64,000 nt of DNA from Paenibacillus endophyticus (GTDB lineage: Bacteria; Bacillota; Bacilli; Paenibacillales; Paenibacillaceae), in assembly GCF_014192395.1 (NCBI RefSeq), contig NZ_JACHXW010000003.1:301054-365053 (forward strand). Direction: 5' to 3'. The notes under the pieces are model-generated. The model did not search any database. It was not told where the DNA came from and saw only the letters and a program-made list of their open reading frames with translations. The number at the start of each line of letters is the position of its first letter. The first letter of the stretch is position 1. The position numbers and the translations under genes were made by a program. Positions 53,092 to 62,256 of this stretch are shown one piece after another.

Positions 53092-55461
53092 TTATACGGC
53101 GCTGACCCCAATGACTACTTCCGATGAATGCAAGCCTGCAGCCGTTGCTTTAAGCGTTATGCTTCCATGGCCAAGACCTGCCTGCACAAGAGCCAGCGCA
53201 TGGCCATTAAACGCCCTTCTGCTGCTTGCTTTATCTGATTCATGGCTGCTTGGGTTGCCATTGCCGACACCGAGCAGCTTACCCGCACCTTCTACCTGGA
53301 AATGCACCAATGAATCCGCATAGGGAACCACGTTGCCGCTCATATCCAGAATTGTTACCCTCACGGCCGCTACATCCGCACCGTCCCCGCTAAGTGCAAT
53401 ACGATTCGCTTCTAAACGAATGGCATGCGGTTTACCTGCCGTTCTCCGCTTGCTCTCTGCCGCTGCTGCCCCGCCTATTTTACCAACTGCCGTAAGCTCC
53501 CCAGGCTCGTACGCTACCGCCCACTCCATGCTGTAATGCGGCTTCACCATCCGTTCGCCAAGCGATCTGCCGTTCAAAAACAGCTCTACGGAATCGCAAT
53601 TGGTGTAAGCCGCCACCTTAACCTGCTCCCCTTCGCGCTCTGGCCAGTTCCAATGCGGCAGCAAATGGACGATTGGCTCATCGACCCATAACGCTTTCAT
53701 CAAATAATAGACATCCTTGGGAAACCCGCATGTATCCATCATGCCGTAATGCGAGCTTATGCATGGCCATTCGTATGGCGTAGGCTCGCCTCTGTAATCA
53801 AAGCCCGTCCAGACAAAAATACCGGTAAGGTACGGATGGCGAAGCACATCGGTCCATGATTTCTCTGGACTGCAGCCCCAGGAAGGAATATTCGTTCCAT
53901 ATTCCGTGCAATAGCCCTTAACCGGGTCATCCTCGTATATGCCCCTAGTCGTTGTATAGCTTGCGGATTCACTGCCAAGTATAAGCCGATCCGGATTTTT
54001 TCTCCGCCCGTCCACGTCCGCTCCGCGATGGCCGTAGTTATACCCGACAATGTCGATCGCTTCCGCATAACCGCCGCTGCTCCAGCCATGGTTCATCGCC
54101 GCCATCGTCGGTCTCGTAGGATCCAGCTTATGTGCAAGCTGAGACAACGACCGCAGTATGCGGGCTCCCATAACCGTACCTTCAAGCACCTCTTCATTCT
54201 CCAAGCTCCATAGAATGACGGAAGGGTGATTGCGATCGCGCAGAATCATCGCTTTTAATTCATCCATGCCTCTTGCAGAGCTGTCCAGCTTCCGATTCTC
54301 ATCCATGACGAGCATGCCCAGCTCATCGCACAAATCAAGCAGCTCGGGTGATGGCGGATGGTGGGCGCTTCGGTAAGCGTTGCAGCCCATCTCCTTCAAG
54401 AGAGTTAGCTTATAAGCAATCAATGCCTTAGGCATGGCAACGCCAACCCCTGCAAAGTCCTGATGATTGCTCGTTCCTTTGATCGGATAATGATTTCCGT
54501 TTAATAAAAAGCCCTGCTCTTTATCAAATACAATCGTTCTTACCCCGAAACGCGTCTCGACCCGATCGACCAGCTTATCTTCTTCGTACAGCTCGGTCGT
54601 CGCTATATATAGGAAGGGATGCTCTGGCGACCACAGCTCAGGCGCATCCATTTTGAGTGTAAGCCCTATCGTTATTTCCTCTAGTCCAATAAGAGCGGCA
54701 TGGCTAGATTGCTCTGCAACCTTCCGCCCGCCTGCGCGCTCGCTAATAAGGGTATGGCATGTGAATACGCGCTTGCCTTCCCCCTCATTCATCACCTTTG
54801 TTTCTAGGGAAACGACGGCTGTGCCCTCTTGACCAATCGTTGTTGTCACATAGGTTCCATACGGTGCGATATGGAGCAAATCAGTCGCTTGCAGCCACAC
54901 ATGCCGGTAGATGCCGCTGCCTTCATACCACCAACCTTCATGGTCGGTGGCATCCACCTTCACGAGCACGATATTGTCCCCTTCCTCGCCGTAACGGAGC
55001 ACATCGGTTATATCGTACGTAAAGCTCGTATAACCGCCAAAACGCTCGCCGATCAGATGCCCGTTCACCCAAACGGTGCTTCTGCCCGTAACGCCATCGA
55101 AGCCGATTTCTATTTTTTTCCCCAGCTGCCCAGCTGGAATCGTGAATTTTTTGCGGTAAAAGCCAATTCCTGCATACAGAAAACCATGGCTTCCTGCTCT
55201 CGAGCCCATGTTGGGATCATTGATGAACTGCCCTTCCGGGCACCAATCATGCGGCAATTGAACAGGCTCCCATCCTTCCTGCATCTGCTGCGCTTCTTTA
55301 TCAACATAGGCGATGTCGAGCCATTCGCCTTCCTCTCGGTTCCCGCAATCGGTCAAGCCGCCCGTCATCCCTCCTTTAACCGCATATGGAATGAACAAGT
55401 CACCCTTGTGAAAAAACCAATTTTCATCGAAATATTGTCTGCTTCTTGCTCCATCTGTCAT
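53092..55461 (-). CDS. Glycoside hydrolase family 2, beta-galactosidase-like
   Basis: 789-residue GH2 enzyme: sugar-binding domain (about 10-190; LPHDWCPEGQFINDP, HGFLYAGIGFYRKKF, WVNGHLIGERFGGYTSF), Ig-like domain (about 195-305), TIM barrel (about 310-600) with GTSNHQDFAGVG, YRSAHHPPSPE, acid/base Glu423 in SLENE and the probable nucleophile Glu498 in LGSESAS, and an added C-terminal GH2 domain (about 690-789). No signal peptide. The ATG at 55461 follows GGAGGAAAAGG; the frame upstream includes that site. First gene of the operon with the 753-residue protein. Specificity (galactoside, arabinoside or other) is open. Confidence 0.9.
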   Translation of the reverse strand: MTDGARSRQYFDENWFFHKGDLFIPYAVKGGMTGGLTDCGNREEGEWLDIAYVDKEAQQMQEGWEPVQLPHDWCPEGQFINDPNMGSRAGSHGFLYAGIGFYRKKFTIPAGQLGKKIEIGFDGVTGRSTVWVNGHLIGERFGGYTSFTYDITDVLRYGEEGDNIVLVKVDATDHEGWWYEGSGIYRHVWLQATDLLHIAPYGTYVTTTIGQEGTAVVSLETKVMNEGEGKRVFTCHTLISERAGGRKVAEQSSHAALIGLEEITIGLTLKMDAPELWSPEHPFLYIATTELYEEDKLVDRVETRFGVRTIVFDKEQGFLLNGNHYPIKGTSNHQDFAGVGVAMPKALIAYKLTLLKEMGCNAYRSAHHPPSPELLDLCDELGMLVMDENRKLDSSARGMDELKAMILRDRNHPSVILWSLENEEVLEGTVMGARILRSLSQLAHKLDPTRPTMAAMNHGWSSGGYAEAIDIVGYNYGHRGADVDGRRKNPDRLILGSESASYTTTRGIYEDDPVKGYCTEYGTNIPSWGCSPEKSWTDVLRHPYLTGIFVWTGFDYRGEPTPYEWPCISSHYGMMDTCGFPKDVYYLMKALWVDEPIVHLLPHWNWPEREGEQVKVAAYTNCDSVELFLNGRSLGERMVKPHYSMEWAVAYEPGELTAVGKIGGAAAAESKRRTAGKPHAIRLEANRIALSGDGADVAAVRVTILDMSGNVVPYADSLVHFQVEGAGKLLGVGNGNPSSHESDKASSRRAFNGHALALVQAGLGHGSITLKATAAGLHSSEVVIGVSAV

Positions 55462-55589
55462 TTCCTTTTCCTCCATTCGCATGCTACTTGGACATAAGCA
55501 AAATCCTTCATTTCTATCGATCGAAGGTTAAGTTAACACGGGAGCGGATACCAGTCTACTGTGAAAAAAACGATTAAGTGTACTTTATT

Positions 55590-55603
55590 TGAAAGCACTT
55601 GCA
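55590..55603. promoter_or_regulatory. Possible catabolite-repression (cre) site
   Basis: TGAAAGCACTTGCA differs from the usual CcpA site pattern only at the central CG. It lies between the divergent GH2 and GH141-like genes. Tentative. Confidence 0.35.
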
Positions 55604-55633
55604 CCCAGTGCTGCATCGGTTTTATAACTATAA

Positions 55634-55644
55634 TGTACAGTTTC
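55634..55644 (+). promoter_or_regulatory. TGTACA box upstream of the GH141-like gene
   Basis: TGTACAGTTTC copies the core of the box before the PA14 beta-helix gene (minus strand, 47246-47256). A related TGTACT is at 55579-55584. Confidence 0.45.
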
Positions 55645-55665
55645 TAAATAGGGGGTTTTTTAAGG

Positions 55666-57738
55666 ATGAGCACTGTTTATTATGTAGCGGCAAACGGGGA
55701 CGACAATGCGCAGGGAACAAGAGAGGAACCGTTCCTTACGATAAAAAAAGCACAGGAAGAGGTTCGCCGGCTTATCCAAAATGGAATGAACCAAGACGTA
55801 GCAGTATGGATTAGAGGCGGGCTATACGAGCTAGAATCTCCACTCCAGTTTGACGATAGAGATTCTGGGAGTGACAGCTGTCTTATCCGCTACGCGTCCT
55901 TTCCAGGAGAAGAAGCCATTATAGCAGGCGGCAAACGCATAACCGGATGGACCCCATTTAAAGGAAGGGTTTGGTCAGCAAAGCTGGATGCGGGCCTCGA
56001 CTTCCACACGCTTTACGCCGACGGCAAACGAATTCAGCAGGCAAGACTGCCCGCAGTCGGTTATTTTGAAACGACAAGCCTGATTGAGCAAGATCATGAA
56101 CAGGCGAACAAAAGCGGCATCCGCTATCGTACGGAGGACCTGCCCGCTCACTATGATCTGACGAGTGCCCAAGTATTTGTTTGGCCGGGGGAAGGCGAAT
56201 GGAATTGGTTCTCCGAGACGAAGCCAGTCGCTTCGGTTCATACCGATGAGCAGCTATTACTGTTCGAGAGTCCCTCCATTTGGCCAATTGGTGCTGGTTC
56301 CCGGTATTATATTCAAGGCTCGCTGGACTTCCTTCAGGCGCCAGGGCAATTCCACTTGGATTCAGCTGCGAACACACTGTACTACTTTGTTCAAGATGGT
56401 GTCACAGATCCAAACGAGCAGATCATAATCGCGCCAAGAATCACGCGCTTGCTCGAAATCAATGGCAAAAGTGCCAATGAGCCGGTCCGTAATCTGCAAT
56501 TTGCAGGACTTCGCCTCACCTGCACCGATTTCTTCCGCGAATACCGCATGATGAACGACAATGTGGAGCAGGAGGCGCATCGCGAGGGCTTGATTTATTG
56601 CAATCATGCCGAGCACATTCAAATCGCAGACTGCAGGCTTGAGCAATCCGGAACCTGCGGCATCTATCTGGACCGCTATGCCAAAAACATAACGATCGAC
56701 AGAAACGTCATTAGCCATTTCGGCTATATGGGTATCAGCTTGAATGGATTTGCTCCTGGCGCAGGACCATTCAACAGCGCAGACGCTTCCTTCACGAACG
56801 GTTACCATACGATTACGAATAACCGAATCGAGAATGGCGGCCAGCTCGTCGGACATGGCTGCGGAATTCTCCTTTATCAGAGCGGACATAACCAAATAAA
56901 ACACAATATCATTGCCAATATGCCTAGGTACGGCATCTCCATGAAGGGGCTTCGGCACAAGGCGATGCCCTCCGAGCTTTACAGCATTCCGGTTACTTGG
57001 GAGAACCATTGGGATTTCCTGCACAGCAAAAACAATTTCATTGCTTACAACGATATTTCGGAGGTTATGACAGACAGTCAGGACGGCGGGTTGATTGAGG
57101 CTTGGGGAGTTGGGAGAGGCAACGTCATTCACAGCAATTACCTGCATGACAGCGGCATCCATTTCTCCTTTGGGTTTGGCATTTATTTGGATGATGCAGC
57201 CGATGATTTCACGGTGACTAACAATGTCATAACCCGCTTATACAGCACAGGCGAAGGCAAGCTTTGGATGCTTATTTTCTCGAAGGGCATTGGGAATCGA
57301 ATCTTTAACAATCTCCTTGCCCAGAATCCGGCTGCTATCTCCGCAATCGGGTCACAGGAAATGGCTGACGAAGAAAACAAGGATATCGAAATTGCGCGCA
57401 ATATCATTTACAATTCAGGCTATCTATATTATTTTGTTAACTATAGCGATGCGAGATTCGCATCTGCCGACCGCAACCTTTATTGGAATAACGGCGCGCC
57501 TTGCAAAATAGCTGGCTGCCTGCCGCTTACCGCTAGCGGGGATGACGTTCTTGGCAGAGAGGAATACGGCTGGGCGCAGTGGCGGTCACTCGCAAACGGC
57601 AAATACGACGAAGAAACATTGCATGAGGACCCTTCGTTCCTGCTTGCCGAGAAGGCTGATTACCGTCTGCAGCCGAAGTCACCCGCCTATCTTCTTGGCT
57701 GGAGCGATATCGAATTCGATAAGATCGGTCCGCAATAA
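55666..57738 (+). CDS. Right-handed beta-helix enzyme, GH141-like
   Basis: 690 residues without signal peptide. It begins YYVAANGDDNAQGTREEPF and then VAVWIRGGLYELESPLQF, DDRDSGSDS, and IIAGGKRITGWTPF, a start typical of the GH141-like beta-helix proteins (alpha-L-fucosidase and xylanase activities are known there). A central inserted region (about 110-255) is followed by long beta-helix coils (NHAEHIQIADCRLEQSGTCG, NNRIENGGQLVGHGCG). The ATG at 55666 has GGGGG-containing upstream sequence. It is divergent from the GH2 operon and 31 bases before the YesN-type gene. Assignment to GH141 is by pattern memory. Confidence 0.8.
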   Translation: MSTVYYVAANGDDNAQGTREEPFLTIKKAQEEVRRLIQNGMNQDVAVWIRGGLYELESPLQFDDRDSGSDSCLIRYASFPGEEAIIAGGKRITGWTPFKGRVWSAKLDAGLDFHTLYADGKRIQQARLPAVGYFETTSLIEQDHEQANKSGIRYRTEDLPAHYDLTSAQVFVWPGEGEWNWFSETKPVASVHTDEQLLLFESPSIWPIGAGSRYYIQGSLDFLQAPGQFHLDSAANTLYYFVQDGVTDPNEQIIIAPRITRLLEINGKSANEPVRNLQFAGLRLTCTDFFREYRMMNDNVEQEAHREGLIYCNHAEHIQIADCRLEQSGTCGIYLDRYAKNITIDRNVISHFGYMGISLNGFAPGAGPFNSADASFTNGYHTITNNRIENGGQLVGHGCGILLYQSGHNQIKHNIIANMPRYGISMKGLRHKAMPSELYSIPVTWENHWDFLHSKNNFIAYNDISEVMTDSQDGGLIEAWGVGRGNVIHSNYLHDSGIHFSFGFGIYLDDAADDFTVTNNVITRLYSTGEGKLWMLIFSKGIGNRIFNNLLAQNPAAISAIGSQEMADEENKDIEIARNIIYNSGYLYYFVNYSDARFASADRNLYWNNGAPCKIAGCLPLTASGDDVLGREEYGWAQWRSLANGKYDEETLHEDPSFLLAEKADYRLQPKSPAYLLGWSDIEFDKIGPQ

Positions 57739-57769
57739 ACAGATCGTTGACACAGGGGGCTTGGATCAG

Positions 57770-60106
57770 ATGAAGGTATTCGGATTCTATAAATCCAAAA
57801 AATATTTGCAGCGGGTCATGTTCTCCATTATGGCATCCATGGTGGTCGTACTCGTTGCGTCATCGATATCCAATACGTATATTCTAGAGAAATCGGTCAA
57901 AAGCATTCAAGAGGAATCCAACCTGAAGGTGCTCTCGCAAATTCAATACAATCTTTCCTATATGAACGATATCATTACGAGGCTTTCCAATTTCGTATAC
58001 CGTGACCATTTTCTAATCCCGCTTATGTTTAATGATGATTTGCCCAAAATGGATCTGATCCGCGGCCATCGTCAAATGTCGAATATTATGGAGAGCTCTT
58101 CCTTTCTTCATTCAATGGTCATCTACAACAAATCACAGTCGAAGCTGTATGGAACGAGCAGCAGCCTGCTGCTCGACGGCGGCGAAACGGACCAGCGAAT
58201 CAGGAGCCTGCTTCTAGATGCCAAGAATCCGCAGCCAACAAATCGACTCATTCCGATGAGCCTCGGACAACAAGAAGGACGCATCGATACCTTTGCTTTT
58301 ATCGTAACGGATTCCTTGAAACCGTTCACAAGCACGCAATCTGCCATTATTTTGTTCATTAAGTCCGACTGGGTATTCGAAAGCTTGAAAAAAATGAATG
58401 TAGCCAGTGATCGGGATCAAGGCGAAATCTACATTCAAACACAGGATGGAACACTGCTATCGTCTGATCCTCAAGCTACTTTTGTATCCGATCAGGCTCA
58501 AACGCAGGTTAAAAAGCTTGTAGAAGCTCATAAAGCAGAAGAAACCCGCTCTTCCGGATTTTTTATAGGCCAGCTTTCCGGCGAGAAGGAAATGGTTACC
58601 TTCATGGATGACGGCCTTGGCGCCTGGACGATTCTTTATATCCAGTCCTATGACAAGCTTATGGGAGCAGTAAACCATACACGCAATCAATCCTTGCTGA
58701 TCTCTGGCCTTTTCCTGCTGCTTGCGATCGGATTGTCGGTGGGATTGTCCTATAAGCTTTACAATCCGATTGAAAATATGCTGAAACGAATCCGGCCCCA
58801 TCTTCCTGATGGCAAGCAAGACGGCAATGGCGCAGGAGATGAGCTTCTGCTTATGAGCGACAATTATATGAAGCTGTCTGAGCAGTTGAGCGAAATCAGC
58901 TCCGAGCAAATTGTAAGCAAATATTATATTCGAAGGTTTTTGTCCGACAGCCAGCTGTTCTCCGACCATGACATGCAGCATCTGATCGAGAAGCATCATC
59001 TCAACATATCGGTCAAGGATCATTTGCTCGTCTGCGTACTCAAGATCGACCAGTTCTCAGCCTTCGGCAGCAATATGGCAGGAGCGTCCAACAAGCTCTA
59101 CAATTTTGCCATTATCAACATCGCGCAAGAGATCATGGGCAGCCACTATCCCTGCGAAGCCGTCGAGATAAGAGGTGACCATGTCGTCCTTATTTTATCG
59201 CCAAACGCGACTGACTCAGGCAGTCGATTCGAGCAAGCCGTACCAAAGCTTCAAGAGATTCAAGAGACGATCGAGCGCTTTTACAGCATTTCATTGTCCT
59301 GCGGCATTAGCGATGTCATTTCCAATTATTCGTTTCTGTCGACCGCTTATACACAGGCACTCCGTTTCAGCCAATATATGATCGTAAAGGGGCATAAAGC
59401 TATTATTTCTTCGGAGGATATTAAAGGCAATCTGTCAAGCAAGCAAGTCTCGCTTCCAGACGCAACGGAGAAGAAGCTGGCAGAAGCGCTTAAGAAAGGA
59501 CAGCTGACGAACGCCGGCAATGAGCTGGAGAAAGCTTTTTCGCTAATCGCAGGCTTCCAATATGACGATATGATTCGCGCGGTATCCAATCTTGCCTGGG
59601 TCATCAAAAACGCAGCCAGTGAAATAAACGAGAACCGTGTCGTGAACTTCTCTGTCGATCTGGATTATATTCATCAAATTACGCAGGAGAAGGAAACGCT
59701 TGAGGAAATGTATCTCTCCCTCCTGTCGCTATGCGCCAAAATTTGCGAAGGCCAGCGCCCAGCCAACATGGAACGGAACGAAATGATGCTTGAAACGGTG
59801 AAAGAGCTTATCGAGCAGAAGTTTTCCGACATCAACCTAAGCCAGCAATCCATCGCGATGAGCGTCAAGCTGTCCTCCGCCTATATCGGCAAGCTGTTCA
59901 AAGAGAACTATAAGCTGTCCATTACGGAGTATATCAATGAGGTTCGCCTCACTCATGCTCAAGTGCTGCTTGAGCAGAACAACTATACGATAACCGAAAT
60001 TATGGACAAATGCGGATATGCCAACCAAAGCTATTTCTTCCGCCTTTTCAAAGGCAAGGTTGGCAGCACGCCGAAGGAATACCGGATGAAGAAATCGATC
60101 TCATAA
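57770..60106 (+). CDS. Membrane-anchored AraC (YesN-type) regulator
   Basis: 778 residues. First membrane helix about 18-38 (VMFSIMASMVVVLVASSISN), extracellular sensor (about 40-300; NLSYMNDIITRLSNFVYRD), second helix (LLISGLFLLLAIGLSVGLSY), HAMP-like LYNPIENML, a GGDEF-unrelated cytoplasmic helical region and C-terminal AraC double helix-turn-helix (IAMSVKLSSAYIGKLFKENY; IMDKCGYANQSYFFRLFKGK). The ATG at 57770 follows AGGGGGC. It is likely transcribed with the GH141-like gene, 31 bases upstream, and should control the transporter genes that follow after a terminator. Confidence 0.93.
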   Translation: MKVFGFYKSKKYLQRVMFSIMASMVVVLVASSISNTYILEKSVKSIQEESNLKVLSQIQYNLSYMNDIITRLSNFVYRDHFLIPLMFNDDLPKMDLIRGHRQMSNIMESSSFLHSMVIYNKSQSKLYGTSSSLLLDGGETDQRIRSLLLDAKNPQPTNRLIPMSLGQQEGRIDTFAFIVTDSLKPFTSTQSAIILFIKSDWVFESLKKMNVASDRDQGEIYIQTQDGTLLSSDPQATFVSDQAQTQVKKLVEAHKAEETRSSGFFIGQLSGEKEMVTFMDDGLGAWTILYIQSYDKLMGAVNHTRNQSLLISGLFLLLAIGLSVGLSYKLYNPIENMLKRIRPHLPDGKQDGNGAGDELLLMSDNYMKLSEQLSEISSEQIVSKYYIRRFLSDSQLFSDHDMQHLIEKHHLNISVKDHLLVCVLKIDQFSAFGSNMAGASNKLYNFAIINIAQEIMGSHYPCEAVEIRGDHVVLILSPNATDSGSRFEQAVPKLQEIQETIERFYSISLSCGISDVISNYSFLSTAYTQALRFSQYMIVKGHKAIISSEDIKGNLSSKQVSLPDATEKKLAEALKKGQLTNAGNELEKAFSLIAGFQYDDMIRAVSNLAWVIKNAASEINENRVVNFSVDLDYIHQITQEKETLEEMYLSLLSLCAKICEGQRPANMERNEMMLETVKELIEQKFSDINLSQQSIAMSVKLSSAYIGKLFKENYKLSITEYINEVRLTHAQVLLEQNNYTITEIMDKCGYANQSYFFRLFKGKVGSTPKEYRMKKSIS

Positions 60107-60126
60107 GCTGCTATTTATAGCCGAAT

Positions 60127-60164
60127 AGACCCTTTGCACACTGCCTGCAGTGAGCGAAGGGTCT
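60127..60164 (+). terminator. Rho-independent terminator
   Basis: AGACCCTTTGC and GCGAAGGGTCT pair (one mismatch), followed by TTGCTTTT; it ends the regulator transcript. Confidence 0.8.
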
Positions 60165-60187
60165 TTGCTTTTGGCGCCATATCTACG

Positions 60188-60211
60188 AATATTCACAAAT
60201 TCGAATATTTT
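60188..60211. promoter_or_regulatory. Direct repeat upstream of transporter operon
   Basis: CGAATATT at 60188-60195 and 60204-60211, period 16 bases, about 110 bases before the permease start. AraC-type activators bind direct repeats, so this may be the YesN-type regulator site; tentative. Confidence 0.35.
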
Positions 60212-60317
60212 ACACCTTTGGAATACAGTTATTCGCAAAACCTATTCTACCCACAGCCTTAGCTTCATGGCATGATTGGCATCATAACAGGAACGCATCA
60301 GATGGAGGAGATCACAA

Positions 60318-61295
60318 GTGGCCAAAACAGAACCGGGAGTTTCGGGTCTACAAGCAGCAAGCGCACAGAGCAAACCCGGCTGGCTTCGCACGGAATGGAA
60401 GCATTTGAAAAAAAATCGGGAGCTGCTGCTGCTCGCCATGCCAGGCATATTATTTAAGTTTGTAATCGCCTACATCCCTATGATCGGGCTCATTCTAGCC
60501 TTCAAGTATTTCAGGTATGATCAAGGCATCTTCGGCAGCAAATGGGTCGGCTTCGACAACTTTGAGTTTTTATTCAAAGCACAGGACGCCGTCCGTATTA
60601 TCCGCAACACCCTTCTCTACAATATGTCGTACATCATCCTTGGAACCGTAGCCGCATTGCTGCTCGCTTTGCTCCTTAACGAGCTGAGCGGCAAGCTCAT
60701 CAAAATTTATCAGACCACGATGTTTTTGCCTTACTTTATTTCCTTTGTGCTCGTCGGCTATATTACGAACGCCTTTCTCGATCATAAAGGCGGCTACCTC
60801 AATACGATTATTGGCTGGTTTGGCTTAGATCCCCACAAATGGTATTTGGAAACGGCGCCTTGGATCTTCATTCTGCCGCTCGTCTCTTTGTGGAAAGGCA
60901 TTGGCTTCTCTACGCTCGTCTATTATGCCGGCATTACAGGCATCAGCACCGATTATTACGAGGCTGCTAGGCTTGACGGCGCTTCCCGCATTCAGATGAT
61001 GTGGCGGATCACGCTGCCGCTTCTTAAACCGCTCGTCATTATATTGTTCATACTGGGACTAGGCAACATATTCCGCGGCGACTTCGGCTTGCATTATTTC
61101 GTGCCGAACAACGTTGGGCCGAACTTCCCAACAACCGATATTATCGACACCTATGTATACCGCGCCCTTACTAAGCTAGGCGACATTAATTCCGCGGCGG
61201 CGGTCGGCTTCCTGCAATCAGTAGTTGGTTTGATCACAGTTGTATCCGCCAATTATCTGGTGCGCAAAACAGACAAGGATAATGCGCTCTTTTAA
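60318..61295 (+). CDS. ABC transporter permease (LplB type)
   Basis: 325-residue permease starting at a GTG at 60318 behind GGAGGAG. The N-terminal LLLLAMPGILFKFVIAYIPM and LILAFKYFRYDQG are LplB-like; the EAA loop YYEAARLDGASRIQMMWRIT lies near 212-232. It is the first gene of the second LplB/YtcP importer and follows the YesN-type regulator after a terminator and a 210-base promoter region. Confidence 0.94.
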   Translation: MAKTEPGVSGLQAASAQSKPGWLRTEWKHLKKNRELLLLAMPGILFKFVIAYIPMIGLILAFKYFRYDQGIFGSKWVGFDNFEFLFKAQDAVRIIRNTLLYNMSYIILGTVAALLLALLLNELSGKLIKIYQTTMFLPYFISFVLVGYITNAFLDHKGGYLNTIIGWFGLDPHKWYLETAPWIFILPLVSLWKGIGFSTLVYYAGITGISTDYYEAARLDGASRIQMMWRITLPLLKPLVIILFILGLGNIFRGDFGLHYFVPNNVGPNFPTTDIIDTYVYRALTKLGDINSAAAVGFLQSVVGLITVVSANYLVRKTDKDNALF

Positions 61296-61312
61296 AAATG
61301 GAGGAATCATTT

Positions 61313-62203
61313 ATGCCAACTACCAAAAAATTCAACCTGATGAACGGGGTCATCAATGTTTTTCTAACCGTGCTTTGCCTGATGATTGCCCTTCCATTCG
61401 TACTCGTGGTCATCATATCAATAACCTCGGAGAACAGCCTTGTCCAGAATGGCTATCAATTCTTGCCTAAGGAATGGAGCTTTGAGGCTTATCGCATCGT
61501 TTTCCAAAAGCCTGATCCCTTAATTAAAGGATATCTCGTTACAATACTGATTACGGTTGTCGGCACCGTGCTCTCGCTGCTTCTGACAGCCATGACCGCA
61601 TATCCCATCTCACGCATGGACTTTCGCTACAACAGGCCGATTACGTTTTATATTTTTTTCACCATGCTCTTCAATGGCGGTCTCATCCCGTTCTACATCA
61701 TGATGACGCAATACTTGCATTTGAAAAACTCGCTGCTCGCTCTCATTCTTCCGACGCTGCTGAGTCCCTTCAATATTATGATTATGAAGGGTTTCTTGGA
61801 CAAAATCGGTAAAGAAATCATCGAATCGGCAAAGGTTGACGGAGCCAAGGAATTCCGGATTTTCTTCCAAATCATTTTGCCGCTCGCTACACCCGCATTA
61901 GCTACGCTAGGCTTATTCATCTCTTTTGGCTATTGGAATGAATGGTTCTATGCACTGTTATTTATTGACAATGACAAATACATCCCTTTACAGCTGCTGC
62001 TCGTACGCATTTTGTCACAGATCGAGTTTTTGGCTAATTCACCGCTTGCCCAGGTCGCTGATAAGCTGGCTTACGCGAATTTCCCGACCTTATCTGTCCG
62101 AATGGCCATGGCTATTCTCGCAGGCGGTCCTATGCTTATCATATTTCCTTTCTTTCAGAAGTATTTCGTGAAGGGTATTACAGTAGGTTCCTTGAAAGGA
62201 TAA
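61313..62203 (+). CDS. Carbohydrate ABC transporter permease (YtcP type)
   Basis: 296-residue permease; the ATG at 61313 has GGAGG nine bases upstream, better than the ATG at 61298. About six membrane helices (FLTVLCLMIALPFVLVVIIS first), EAA-like loop ESAKVDGAKEFRIFFQIILP (Ser in place of the usual Ala), and the common end FVKGITVGSLKG. Pairs with the LplB-type gene 17 bases upstream. Confidence 0.94.
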   Translation: MPTTKKFNLMNGVINVFLTVLCLMIALPFVLVVIISITSENSLVQNGYQFLPKEWSFEAYRIVFQKPDPLIKGYLVTILITVVGTVLSLLLTAMTAYPISRMDFRYNRPITFYIFFTMLFNGGLIPFYIMMTQYLHLKNSLLALILPTLLSPFNIMIMKGFLDKIGKEIIESAKVDGAKEFRIFFQIILPLATPALATLGLFISFGYWNEWFYALLFIDNDKYIPLQLLLVRILSQIEFLANSPLAQVADKLAYANFPTLSVRMAMAILAGGPMLIIFPFFQKYFVKGITVGSLKG

Positions 62204-62256
62204 GGAGCGACTATTGTGCCATATAAAAAAACATTATATAAACGGAGGGTTCAAAC

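Noticed and set aside
56362..57162. 266-codon minus-strand frame inside the GH141-like gene
   Set aside because: Antisense to a continuous beta-helix coding region with clear homology; no independent support.
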